A stretch of 64,000 nt of DNA, taken from Aminivibrio pyruvatiphilus (GTDB lineage Bacteria; Synergistota; Synergistia; Synergistales; Aminobacteriaceae). The DNA lies in assembly GCF_004366815.1 (NCBI RefSeq), contig NZ_SORI01000003.1, forward strand, positions 175,366-239,365, read 5' to 3'. Of this stretch, positions 51,400 through 59,829 are shown in pieces; the stretch's first letter is position 1, and the number at the start of each line of letters is the position of its first letter. The notes below the pieces were generated by a model that searched no databases, was not told the origin of the DNA, and worked only from the letters and a program-made list of their open reading frames with translations. A program made the position numbers and the translations under genes.

Positions 51400-51564
51400 A
51401 TGACGAAGCTGACGGTTTTCACGAACAGCCATTTCAACGGCGGATTTTTCCAGTTCGCGTTTACCGGCGGCCTGTGGCTTTATTGCGCCACCGGCCCGGC
51501 TTTCCGTAGAGATCCGTCTTCGGCCTCTTCGTATCCGCACTCCCCGGGAGCAACCCAGGCCTAG
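51400..51564 (+). CDS. Phe-rich leader peptide of the aro attenuator
   Basis: A 54-codon frame starts at ATG 51400, eight bases after AGGAG (51387-51391), and stops at TAG 51562-51564. It contains seven Phe, one Trp and two Tyr codons; five Phe fall between codons 12 and 21 (FNGGFFQFAF), followed by LWLY. Aromatic amino acids are the end products of the pathway encoded next. A strong Rho-independent terminator lies between this frame and aroF. The arrangement is that of pheL- or trpL-type attenuation, in which ribosome stalling at Phe codons would prevent the terminator. The protein itself is not expected to have another function. Confidence 0.75.
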   Translation: MTKLTVFTNSHFNGGFFQFAFTGGLWLYCATGPAFRRDPSSASSYPHSPGATQA

Positions 51565-51593
51565 GGAAGCACCGGAACAAGAAAAGGAACAGT

Positions 51594-51634
51594 CGCCGGA
51601 ACCGGGTTTCTACACCCCGGTTCCGGCGTTTTTT
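51594..51634 (+). terminator. Attenuator terminator before aroF
   Basis: CGCCGGAACCGGG (51594-51606) and CCCGGTTCCGGCG (51616-51628) form a perfect 13-bp stem, followed by six T residues. It is placed 36 bases before aroF. Confidence 0.9.
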
Positions 51635-51669
51635 ATGGGAACGCATACTGAAAGGGGGCAGGAAGAATC

Positions 51670-52707
51670 ATGATAGTGGTCGAAATGGCGCAGAACAGTA
51701 CGGGAATTGACCTGGAGCGGGTGCGCGAATCAGTGGAACGGAGCGGAAAGAGCTGCCGGGTCGTGTCCGGGAGAGAGGCATCCTATATCGTGGCGTCCGA
51801 CGGAACGGACACATCAGGCGTCAGCGCCCTTCCCGGAGTCCGGAAAGTGAATGCCGTTTCCTGCTGCTACCCCCTCGCAAGCCGTGCAGTGCGTCCCGGG
51901 TCCAGGCCGGTGGAGATCGCCCCCGGCGTGGTTCTCGGAGAGGGTGATCCCGTTGTCATGGCCGGTCCCTGCGCCGTCGAAAGCAGGGATCAGCTTCTGG
52001 AAACGGCCCTGGCCGTCAGGAAGGCGGGAGCCCGCATCCTCCGCGGCGGGGCCTTCAAACCCCGGTCCCACCCCTACGCTTTCCAGGGGCTCGGAAGCGA
52101 GGGGATCGCCCTCCTGAAGGAAGCCCGGAAAGCCTCCGGGCTCCCCGTGATCACCGAAGTGATGTCCCCCGAGGAGGCGGAATGGGTGGCTCCCCACGTG
52201 GACATCCTCCAGGTGGGGGCGAGAAACATGCAGAATTTCAGCCTTCTCAAGGTACTCGGCCGGCTGGACAGGCCCGTGCTCCTGAAGCGGGGCATGGCCG
52301 CCACGGTAGAGGAATGGCTCCAGGCAGCGGAGTACATCCTCGCGGGAGGCAACGACCGGGTCATCCTGTGCGAACGGGGCATCCGGAGCTTTGATCAGAA
52401 CACCCGGAACACCCTGGACCTCGGGGTTATCCCCCTGCTCAAGTCCCTGACCCACCTCCCCGTGGTCGCGGACCCGAGCCATGCCACAGGCCGGAGAGAC
52501 CTGGTGCTCCCCATGAGCCTCGCCGCCATCGCCGCAGGCGCCGACGGCCTGCTCGTGGAAGTTCACTGCGACCCCGGGGCCGCCCTCTGCGACGGCCCCC
52601 AGTCCCTCGACCCGGAAGAGTTTTCCCGTCTCATGACGGCGGCGAAAAGAATCATGGAAGCGGTCCGGGAGGAGGGAACTCCGTGGGAAAGAATGCTCGC
52701 CAGGTAA
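51670..52707 (+). CDS. aroF: 3-deoxy-7-phosphoheptulonate synthase (AroF/KDO8P-synthase-like class)
   Basis: Joins phosphoenolpyruvate and erythrose 4-phosphate, the first step of aromatic amino-acid synthesis. The 345-residue protein has an N-terminal ferredoxin-like regulatory domain (about 1-75) of the type found in Thermotoga-class DAHP synthases. The barrel shows VVMAGPCAVESRDQL, RGGAFKPRSHPYAFQGLG, DILQVGARNMQNF, VLLKRGMAATVEEWL, ILCERGIRSF and VVADPSHATGRRD, which carry substrate and metal ligands. AAAGGGGG lies upstream of ATG 51670. It is preceded by the aromatic leader and terminator and overlaps aroB by 25 bases. Confidence 0.93.
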   Translation: MIVVEMAQNSTGIDLERVRESVERSGKSCRVVSGREASYIVASDGTDTSGVSALPGVRKVNAVSCCYPLASRAVRPGSRPVEIAPGVVLGEGDPVVMAGPCAVESRDQLLETALAVRKAGARILRGGAFKPRSHPYAFQGLGSEGIALLKEARKASGLPVITEVMSPEEAEWVAPHVDILQVGARNMQNFSLLKVLGRLDRPVLLKRGMAATVEEWLQAAEYILAGGNDRVILCERGIRSFDQNTRNTLDLGVIPLLKSLTHLPVVADPSHATGRRDLVLPMSLAAIAAGADGLLVEVHCDPGAALCDGPQSLDPEEFSRLMTAAKRIMEAVREEGTPWERMLAR

Positions 52708-53819
52708 CCGTCCGGACGGAAACCGGGGAGCAGGGAGACATCCGCCTCCGGTGCGGCTCCTTTCCCACCGGTGTCGTCGTCGGCCGGGGACTCCTCCCCA
52801 GGCTGAACTCCCTGACCGGACGGGATGAATGCCCCTTCGTAGTGGCCGATGAGATCACCGGGCCCCTTTTCGGAGACTATCCTGGAAAGAGAAAGGGCAT
52901 GCATCTCCTCCCCCGGGGAGAAAAAGGGAAAAGCCTTTCCAGTATCGGCGGGATCTACGCGTCCCTCGCCGGATGCGGAATGGAGCGCACGGACACGATT
53001 CTCGCCCTGGGAGGAGGCGTCACGGGCGACGCGGCGGGCTTCGCGGCCGCCACCTGGATGCGGGGCATCCGGCTCATCCAGTGCCCCACCACCCTCCTCG
53101 CCCAGGCGGACAGCGCCATCGGCGGAAAGACAGGAGCGAATCTCCCGGAGGGGAAAAACCTCGTGGGGGCCTTCCATCCCGCCGAATGGGTCCTCTCGGA
53201 CGTGGAATGCCTCCGCTCCCAGAAGGAGGAGGACTTCCGGCAGGGTCTCGCCGAAGCGGTGAAATACGGGGCGGGAGAGGACTGGCGCTTCCTTTCGTGG
53301 CTCGAGGAAAACGCAGGCCCCATCCTGAGGCGCGACTGCGGGGTTCTTCTCCGGCTTGTTTCGGAATGCTCAAGAATGAAACTGACGGTGGTCTCGGAGG
53401 ACGAACGGGAGCAGACGGGCGCCCGGGCCCGTCTGAACCTCGGCCACACCGTGGGGCACGCCCTTGAGGCGGCCTCGGGGTTCGGCCGCTGGAAGCACGG
53501 CGACGCCGTGGCTGCGGGAATGATGGTCGCCGCGAGGCTGGCTCTCCGGCTCGGGGAGCTGCAGGAGAACACCGTCCGGAGAATCGGGAGACTGCTCCGT
53601 TCCTTCGGCCTTCCCCTGACGCCGGACATCCCCTGGGAAGAAACGGCTCCGTACCTGGCCATGGACAAAAAATTTACCGGAGGCTCCCCCCGGCTGGTAA
53701 TCCCCGGAGAGGGAAAACCATGCCGCCTCAGGGACGACATCCCCCTTTCCCTCCTCCGGGAGGCCTACGAAGAAAGGATTGCCGCACTGGACGGAACATC
53801 CCTTTCCATGTACTCTTGA
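52683..53819 (+). CDS. aroB: 3-dehydroquinate synthase
   Basis: Cyclises DAHP to 3-dehydroquinate with NAD+ and a divalent metal, the second shikimate step. The 378-residue protein shows ILALGGGVTGDAAGFAAATW, the substrate loop CPTTLLAQADSAIGGKTGAN, EAVKYG and the metal-ligand segments RLNLGHTVGHALE and WKHGDAVAAGM. GTG 52683 lies inside the end of aroF with GGAGGAGGG upstream, indicating coupled translation. Only these two aro genes are present in the window; the rest of the pathway must be elsewhere. Confidence 0.93.
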   Translation: MGKNARQVTVRTETGEQGDIRLRCGSFPTGVVVGRGLLPRLNSLTGRDECPFVVADEITGPLFGDYPGKRKGMHLLPRGEKGKSLSSIGGIYASLAGCGMERTDTILALGGGVTGDAAGFAAATWMRGIRLIQCPTTLLAQADSAIGGKTGANLPEGKNLVGAFHPAEWVLSDVECLRSQKEEDFRQGLAEAVKYGAGEDWRFLSWLEENAGPILRRDCGVLLRLVSECSRMKLTVVSEDEREQTGARARLNLGHTVGHALEAASGFGRWKHGDAVAAGMMVAARLALRLGELQENTVRRIGRLLRSFGLPLTPDIPWEETAPYLAMDKKFTGGSPRLVIPGEGKPCRLRDDIPLSLLREAYEERIAALDGTSLSMYS

Positions 53820-53840
53820 AAGAAGAAAGGAGGTGGAAAA

Positions 53841-54317
53841 ATGGGCAAACTGACAGGAAAAAAACTGCTTCTCCTCGGTGAGCGGGACGGCGTTCCCGGA
53901 CCCGCCATGGAGGCATGCCTGAAGGGGAGCGGCGCTTCCATCGAATTCTCCGTGACGGAGTGCTTTGTCTGAACCGCCGCCGGAGCGATGGACCTGCAGA
54001 ATCAGCAGCGCATCAAGGATGCCGCTGAGAAATTCGGAGCGGAAAACGTCGTGGTCATCCTCGGTTCCTCCGACGCCGAAGGCGCGGAGATCTACGCGGA
54101 GACCGTAAGCAACGGCGATCCGACCTTTGCAGGTTCTCTCGCGGGAGTCTCGTTGGGACTCCCCGTGTACCATGTATTCGAACAGGATATTCGCGAAGAG
54201 TGCGACCCCGAAGAATGGGAAGCTCAGATCAGCATGATGGAAATGGTGCTCGACCCCGACGCCCTCGCGGCGGCGGTGAAGGGCATCCGCGAACAGTTCA
54301 GCAAGCACGCGCTCTGA
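53841..54317 (+). CDS. grdA: Glycine/sarcosine/betaine reductase component A, selenoprotein
   Basis: A 158-residue selenoprotein, full family length, read through an in-frame TGA at 53970-53972 as selenocysteine at residue 44. The surrounding motif ECFVUTAAGAMDL is the GrdA active site, where Sec and its partner Cys (residue 41) carry the carboxymethyl group to component C, giving acetyl phosphate. AAAGGAGGTGG precedes ATG 53841. A conventional caller would see only the part from 53988 on. No grdB, grdC, grdD or grdE is next to it, so this is a solitary gene 21 bases after aroB. A SECIS hairpin must lie just after the UGA; I could not define it by eye. Confidence 0.93.
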
Positions 54318-54330
54318 GAGAGCGTAACAA

Positions 54331-54402
54331 GCCCCCGGAAATGAACAGTTCCCGATGCCGGTTTTTCACGGCTCAGGGGGCGCAGTTCATAACCGGGGGT
54401 TT
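54331..54402 (+). promoter_or_regulatory. Alternative-pairing hairpin region after grdA
   Basis: CCCCCGGAAATGAAC (54332-54346) can pair with GTTCATAACCGGGGG (54385-54399), with two mismatches, and TTTATTT follows, giving a terminator-like structure. The same left arm (GCCCCC 54331-54336) can instead pair with GGGGGC at 54376-54381. It is probably the grdA terminator; competing folds are possible. Confidence 0.5.
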
Positions 54403-54680
54403 ATTTGTCTGAAAAACATTCTGATCAAAACAGCCTCACAATTCGTTTCGCCGGCCTACCACCTCCTCTTTTTCTCATTATGTTTGAAGGGAAAAAAAGT
54501 ACTTTTTTTGCTACTCTTCAAGCATCGGCCATTGAAAATCGGCTTTAAAAATGTGTGATGCCTTCTGTTAAATATTTTCCAAGAAACTGCATTGATATTA
54601 TCGTAAAATTTCCAGATAGTTTGGGTTTTTTTGCTATACTTCCCATGGTGTTTTAAAATATTTGTATTCGAGGTGCTGTT
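54403..54680. other. AT-rich gene-free boundary upstream of the cas operon
   Basis: About 280 bases with markedly lower GC than the flanking genes and several poly-T and poly-A runs. No open frame looks real. Near its end TGCTATACT (54632-54640) is an extended -10 box that probably starts the cas transcript, about 40 bases before cas3. No repeat or integrase remnant was seen. Confidence 0.55.
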
Positions 54681-57173
54681 ATGGAGTGCCCGGTAAGGGA
54701 AAGTATTGCTCACGTTCGTGAAAAAGACGGAGCGCGTCAGACCTTGGAGGAACATTTATTTGGAACGGCTTCCATAAGCAGAAAACACGCTGAAAAAATG
54801 GGCTTGGGCACCATGGGAGAACTGCAGGGATTACTCCATGACATAGGAAAAAACGGCTCGGAATTTCAGGCCTATCTGGCCTCCGCCGAAGGAATACTGG
54901 ATCAGGATTGCGATGAGTATGTGGACGCGGCGCAACAGAAGGGGAAAATTGACCATTCTACTGCGGGAGCCCAATATCTTTGGAACACTATTCCCCACAA
55001 AGACTATGTGACGGCTTGCGCCGCTCAAATGTTAGCCCTGAGCATCGCATCCCACCATTCGGGTTTGATAGATTGCCTTGCCCCCGACGGCACCGATAAC
55101 TTCACCAAGAGAATGAACAAACCGGACAGAAGTACCCATTTCTCCGAAGCCCTTGGAAAAATGCCTCGCCCCCTTGCCCAGAGGATACAGCAAATTCTCG
55201 ACGGACCTGAACTTCACCGGGAGTTCAAAAATCACCTCTCCTCCGTTATCCAAAAAGAAAAAAGCCATGAGGCAGGAACCAACGACGAGAAGATGAAACT
55301 TGTATTATCCTTCAAGATCGGGCTCACCTTGCGCATGCTCTTCAGTTGCCTGATCGACGGAGACAGAACGGATACAGCCAATTTTGAAAAAGAGTGGGCA
55401 GCCTCCGAACGGCAGGAAGGAAACTATGTCTCCTGGAGCGTTCTGGCGGAACGTTTGGAACAATATCTCGATTCACTAAAAGGCAGCGGCCCCATCAACG
55501 AAAAAAGAAAGAAAGTCTCCGAAGAATGCCGCGCAGCAGCGGCAAGAAACAGCGGTTTTTTCACTCTTTCCGTCCCAACAGGGGGAGGAAAAACACTGGC
55601 CAGTCTCCGTTTCGCCCTTCATCACGCTCTCCGTTACGAGCATTCCCCCCAAAAGATTGATCGCATTCTTTATGTCATTCCCTACACTTCCATCATTGAC
55701 CAGAACGCCCAAGTCGCCAGGGATATCCTTGAACCACCCCATGAGAGGAACCGGGTTGTCCTTGAGTGCCATTCGAACCTGCCGGAAGAGCGGGAGTCGT
55801 GGCGAAGCCGGCTGCTCACCGAGAATTGGGACGCCCCCGTAGTCTTCACGACGAGCGTTCAGTTCCTGGAGGCTCTGTTCGGCAGCGGAACCAGGAGTGT
55901 CCGGCGGATGCACCAGCTCGCAAATTCCATCCTCATCTTCGATGAGATTCAGACCCTCCCGGTCAGGACCGTGCATATGTTCTGCAATGCCCTGAATTTC
56001 CTCGCCGAGCACTGCGGAACCAGGGCCGTCCTCTGTACCGCCACACAACCTCTGCTGCACAAAGTGGACGGAAGGCTTGGATCCCTTCGCTGTTCGGAGA
56101 AGGACGAGATAGTGCAATGCGTGCCCGCCCTCTTCGAAGCCTTCCGCCGGGTTGACGTTTTCGACAGGACCCGCCCGAAAGGTTATACCGACGAGGAAAT
56201 TGCTTCCCTTGCACTCGGTCAGCAGAAGAATTTCACCACGTGCCTTGTAGTGGTAAATACCACCGGAATGGCCCGAAGACTCTACGGAATGATAAAAGGT
56301 ACGTTTTCCGAAACTGTTCATCTCAGTGCCGCCATGTGCCCCGCTCATCGGCGCGAAGTGCTGAAGCGGATAAGGAATTCCCTGGAAAAAAATCCGCAAC
56401 TCCCCCTTATCTGCGTCTCCACCCAGGTCATCGAGGCCGGCGTGGATGTGGACTTCGGATCGGTTATCCGGTGCCTCGCAGGCATGGATTCCATGGCCCA
56501 GGCGGCGGGGCGGTGCAATCGTCACGGATTGCGGAAAAAGGGGCAGGTTCTTATCATCAACCCACGGGAGGATCCGATAGACAGACTCGTGGACATTAAA
56601 GTGGGCAGGGACGAGGCGCAAATTTTACTGCAGGAGATGAAGAACGAGGGGTGCGGCTCCGTCAATCTCCTCCACCCCGACGTCATGACCCGCTATTTTG
56701 AGCACTACTTTTTCAAACGCGCCGAAGACATGGCCTATCCTGTGACGGAACACAGAAACGATACCCTCCTGAACATGCTCTCGTCCAACACCATGGCGGC
56801 TGCAGGGTACCGTCCTCCTGCCGGCGGCTCTCACCAGATTCCTCTCAAACAGTCCTTCGCCTCTGCCGCCTCGCTTTTCCAGGCCATTGATGCCTCTACC
56901 AGGGGAGTGATCGTACCCTACGGCGAGGGCAGGGAAGTGATTACCGAGCTTTCCGGAAAAATAGACAATCCTGCCGGGGGAAAAGCTCTGCTGCGCCGGG
57001 CACAGCTCTTTGCCGTCAATGTCTATCCAAACATCTTCAACAAACTCATAAAAACGAACGCTGTTTACGAAATCAACGGACTGGGGGTGTGGGGCCTGAG
57101 GGAAGAATACTACAGCCAGGAGTTCGGTCTTGCTCATGAGGCCGTAACCCGACTTGAAACGGAGGTGCATTGA
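54681..57173 (+). CDS. cas3: CRISPR-associated helicase-nuclease Cas3 (type I-C)
   Basis: An 830-residue protein with an N-terminal HD nuclease domain (LLHDIGKNGSEFQ, later DHSTAGAQYL and ASHHSGLID) and a superfamily II helicase. Walker A is SVPTGGGKTLASL, motif II ILIFDEIQTL, motif III VLCTATQP, and the second lobe has CVSTQVIEAGVDVDFG and QAAGRCNRHG. It is recruited to target-bound Cascade and degrades the invading strand. All catalytic motifs appear intact. GAGGTG precedes ATG 54681. It is the first gene of the operon and overlaps cas5c by one base. Confidence 0.95.
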   Translation: MECPVRESIAHVREKDGARQTLEEHLFGTASISRKHAEKMGLGTMGELQGLLHDIGKNGSEFQAYLASAEGILDQDCDEYVDAAQQKGKIDHSTAGAQYLWNTIPHKDYVTACAAQMLALSIASHHSGLIDCLAPDGTDNFTKRMNKPDRSTHFSEALGKMPRPLAQRIQQILDGPELHREFKNHLSSVIQKEKSHEAGTNDEKMKLVLSFKIGLTLRMLFSCLIDGDRTDTANFEKEWAASERQEGNYVSWSVLAERLEQYLDSLKGSGPINEKRKKVSEECRAAAARNSGFFTLSVPTGGGKTLASLRFALHHALRYEHSPQKIDRILYVIPYTSIIDQNAQVARDILEPPHERNRVVLECHSNLPEERESWRSRLLTENWDAPVVFTTSVQFLEALFGSGTRSVRRMHQLANSILIFDEIQTLPVRTVHMFCNALNFLAEHCGTRAVLCTATQPLLHKVDGRLGSLRCSEKDEIVQCVPALFEAFRRVDVFDRTRPKGYTDEEIASLALGQQKNFTTCLVVVNTTGMARRLYGMIKGTFSETVHLSAAMCPAHRREVLKRIRNSLEKNPQLPLICVSTQVIEAGVDVDFGSVIRCLAGMDSMAQAAGRCNRHGLRKKGQVLIINPREDPIDRLVDIKVGRDEAQILLQEMKNEGCGSVNLLHPDVMTRYFEHYFFKRAEDMAYPVTEHRNDTLLNMLSSNTMAAAGYRPPAGGSHQIPLKQSFASAASLFQAIDASTRGVIVPYGEGREVITELSGKIDNPAGGKALLRRAQLFAVNVYPNIFNKLIKTNAVYEINGLGVWGLREEYYSQEFGLAHEAVTRLETEVH

Positions 57174-57877
57174 TGAGGAACAGCATCGAGTTTCGCTTGT
57201 GGGGAAAATTCGCTTTGTTCACCGACCCCATAACAAAAGTGGGAGGGGAAAAATGTACCTACCACATCCCGACCTACGAGGCACTGGAAGGTATTGCCCG
57301 ATCCATTTACTGGAAGCCCACCTTCAACTGGTACATTGATGCCGTCAGGGTGATGCGACCCATACGTACCCAGAGCAAGGGGGTTAAGCCCCTGGATTAT
57401 ACCGCCGGGGGAAACTTTCTCTCGATGTATACATACCTCTCCGATGTGGAGTACCAGGTCCGGGCTCATTTTGAATGGAATACCCTCCTTCCGGAACTGG
57501 AAGGGGACCGCAACGAAGGAAAACACTTCGAGATCGCCAGGCGAATGCTGGAGCGAGGCGGCCGCAGGGATATCTTTCTTGGAACGAGAGAGTGCCAGGG
57601 ATATGCTGAACCCTGTGCCTTCAATTCAGGGGAAGGAACGTACGACAATAGCGGAGAAATCGCTTACGGCTTGATGTTTCACAGCTTCAGCTACCCTGAG
57701 GAGTCAGGAAAAGAGGAACTCCACAGCCGGTTCTGGTTCGCCGCGATGGTGGACGGGCGCATTGTCTTCCCCAGGCCGGAAGAATGTACCGTCACAAAGT
57801 TCGTACGTACCATGAAACCGACAAATTTCCGCCCAGGAATTTCATTTTCGGGCCTGGGAGAGGAGGGGCTCTTATGA
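57173..57877 (+). CDS. cas5c: Cas5c, crRNA-processing endoribonuclease of type I-C
   Basis: A 234-residue RAMP protein. In type I-C it replaces Cas6: it cuts the repeat hairpin and stays bound to the 5' handle of the crRNA. The N-terminal ferredoxin fold (IEFRLWGKFALFTDPITKVGG) and the segment TYHIPTYEALEGIARSIYWKP are typical. RIRTQSKG-like basic residues (RPIRTQSKG) and GTRECQGYAEPC follow. ATG 57173 lies seven bases after GGAGG and overlaps the cas3 stop. The cas8c start overlaps its stop (ATGA). Confidence 0.93.
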   Translation: MRNSIEFRLWGKFALFTDPITKVGGEKCTYHIPTYEALEGIARSIYWKPTFNWYIDAVRVMRPIRTQSKGVKPLDYTAGGNFLSMYTYLSDVEYQVRAHFEWNTLLPELEGDRNEGKHFEIARRMLERGGRRDIFLGTRECQGYAEPCAFNSGEGTYDNSGEIAYGLMFHSFSYPEESGKEELHSRFWFAAMVDGRIVFPRPEECTVTKFVRTMKPTNFRPGISFSGLGEEGLL

Positions 57878-59826
57878 GCTGGATGCAGCGGCTCTACGAG
57901 ACATACGAGCTGGCCATGAAGCTCCCGGAACAGGGTGAGAATCCCCGTCCCATCCCTACAAGCCACATCTCCCAGCAAGCCTACATTGAGATCGTGCTCG
58001 ACGAAAAGGGGCAGCTTCTGAACGCGTCGGTGGTGAACAAGGAAGACACCCTTCTTCCCGCAACGGAGGACTCAGCCACGCGATCAAGCGGAGGAGCCCC
58101 TCATCCCCTGTGCGACAAAATCCAGTATGTGGCTGCTGACTACCCGACATACGGCGGCATAAAACCATCCTACTTTGAGGACTTCAAGAGCGGATCGGAA
58201 AACAAATTAGGATATCGCTCCCTCCTTGTAAAGTGGCATGAGTTTTCTCGTCACCCGAAACTCAAGGCAATCAGGACCTTTATTGAGGAAGGGCGGGTGG
58301 TGGAACATCTCGTGGGACAGGGCGTTCTTCATCTGGATGAGAAGGGGAAACTTTGCACCTCATGGCCTGACGCCAAAACAATGCCCCCTCTCTTCAAACT
58401 GCTCACGAAAAAAAAAGAAGGAGATGACACTGTCCAGGACCAGGGAGATGCTATGGTGCGATGGAAGGTCCGACAACCCGGAGAATTGGAAGACCGAACC
58501 TGGAAAGACAAGACCCTCATCACCTCATGGCAAAAGTTTAACGAAACCCTCCAGGGTGAAAACGGATTATGCATGGTGACAGGAGAACTTCTTCCTCTTG
58601 GAACGAAGCATCCTGCGTCGATCCGTCACAGTGGAGACAAGGCAAAACTCATTTCCTCCAACGATACTACAGGTTATACCTTCCGTGGGCGCTTCACCGA
58701 CGGAGGCCAGGCGTGCACGGTAGGATACGAAGTCTCCCAGAAGGCTCATAACGCCCTGAGATGGCTTATTCAACGCCAAGCCTTCAGGAACGAGGATCAG
58801 GTGATCGTGTCCTGGGAACCCTCCGGAAAACCCGTTCCTCCCATCGCCGCGAATTCGTTGGAGGCCTTTTTCGAGGAGGAAACCGGAGAATCCCTCGCTA
58901 ACGGACAGACGGTCATCGGGGACATCGGCCAGGAGTATGCCCTCAGGCTGCGAAAGAAAATTGCCGGGTGGAGCGCCAAACTCGGCGACGCTGACAAGAT
59001 CGTCGTTCTGGGCCTCGACTCCACTATCCCAGGGAAAGGACGAATGGCGATCACCCTCTACCGGGAGCTGAAAGGGTCCGAATTCCTCAGGAGGCTGGAG
59101 AACTGGCACTCCTCCTTTGCCTGGCCCCAGCGCTACAGCAAGGACATCCAGTTCGTCGGGGCTCCTTCACCCAAAGACATTGCGGACGCCGCCTTTGGGC
59201 GGCGAATCGATCCCAAGCTCAGCAAATCTACTGTCAACCGGATTCTCCCCTGTATCGTGGACGGAAGTCCCATCCCACGGGACCTGGTGAGGTCCGTCTG
59301 CATTAGGGCAAGCACGGGCAGGGCAGGGCTTGAATTCTGGGAATGGTTCAAGGTCCTGGGTATCGCGTGCGGACTATTCAAAGGCTCACACAAAGAAAGG
59401 GGATATTCCATGGCGCTCGAAACGGAAAGAAGAACCCGAGACTATTTGTATGGACGCCTTCTGGCGATAGCCGAGAATATCGAATCCCGTGCCCTCTTCC
59501 TGAGCGGCGAGAAAAGGGACACCAACGCCGCGAAACTTATGCAGCGTTTCTCGGAACGGCCGAATTCCACCTGGCTCCTGATACGGCAATCATTGACACC
59601 GTACATGACGCGATTGCAGAGCCAGCGGCCTTCCTTTCTGCATGTAATGAAGTCGCTGCTCGGGGAAGTCCACTCTATGTTTAACACAGAGGAATTCGTG
59701 GATGACAAACCCCTTTCGGGAGAATTTCTTCTGGGATATTACTGTCAGATAAAGGAATTGACGTCGAAGAAAGAAACCGATGCCCAGGGTCCGGATACAG
59801 ATATAACAGTACAGGAGGAGGAGTAA
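57874..59826 (+). CDS. cas8c: Cas8c (Csd1), large subunit of type I-C Cascade
   Basis: A 650-residue protein that recognises the PAM and opens target DNA. It starts SWMQRLYETYELA and contains YVAADYPTYGGI, LLVKWHEFSRHPK and CMVTGELLPLGTKHP, as in Csd1 proteins; the family is poorly conserved. The open frame extends upstream to 57784, but ATG 57874 has GGAGGGG and overlaps the cas5c stop. The last 138 codons probably also encode the small subunit Cas11c from an internal start at 59410. Confidence 0.92.
   Translation: MSWMQRLYETYELAMKLPEQGENPRPIPTSHISQQAYIEIVLDEKGQLLNASVVNKEDTLLPATEDSATRSSGGAPHPLCDKIQYVAADYPTYGGIKPSYFEDFKSGSENKLGYRSLLVKWHEFSRHPKLKAIRTFIEEGRVVEHLVGQGVLHLDEKGKLCTSWPDAKTMPPLFKLLTKKKEGDDTVQDQGDAMVRWKVRQPGELEDRTWKDKTLITSWQKFNETLQGENGLCMVTGELLPLGTKHPASIRHSGDKAKLISSNDTTGYTFRGRFTDGGQACTVGYEVSQKAHNALRWLIQRQAFRNEDQVIVSWEPSGKPVPPIAANSLEAFFEEETGESLANGQTVIGDIGQEYALRLRKKIAGWSAKLGDADKIVVLGLDSTIPGKGRMAITLYRELKGSEFLRRLENWHSSFAWPQRYSKDIQFVGAPSPKDIADAAFGRRIDPKLSKSTVNRILPCIVDGSPIPRDLVRSVCIRASTGRAGLEFWEWFKVLGIACGLFKGSHKERGYSMALETERRTRDYLYGRLLAIAENIESRALFLSGEKRDTNAAKLMQRFSERPNSTWLLIRQSLTPYMTRLQSQRPSFLHVMKSLLGEVHSMFNTEEFVDDKPLSGEFLLGYYCQIKELTSKKETDAQGPDTDITVQEEE
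59410..59826 (+). CDS. cas11c: Cas11c small subunit, internal translation within cas8c
   Basis: An in-frame ATG at 59410 is preceded by AAAGGGG with a seven-base spacer, a good ribosome site inside the coding region. The product of 138 residues (starting MALETERRTRDYLYGRLLAI) is helical. In characterised type I-C systems the small subunit Cas11c is made from such an internal start in cas8c and forms the belly of Cascade. The site and frame are seen directly; expression is inferred from that precedent. Confidence 0.65.
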   Translation: MALETERRTRDYLYGRLLAIAENIESRALFLSGEKRDTNAAKLMQRFSERPNSTWLLIRQSLTPYMTRLQSQRPSFLHVMKSLLGEVHSMFNTEEFVDDKPLSGEFLLGYYCQIKELTSKKETDAQGPDTDITVQEEE

Positions 59827-59829
59827 GCC

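Noticed and set aside
53988..54317. ORF starting at ATG 53988 as a separate gene
   Set aside because: It is the C-terminal part of GrdA; the ATG is an internal Met of the AGAMDL motif and has no ribosome site.
54355..54756. Small frames on both strands in the AT-rich gap before cas3
   Set aside because: No ribosome sites, no recognisable motif and composition typical of non-coding AT-rich DNA.
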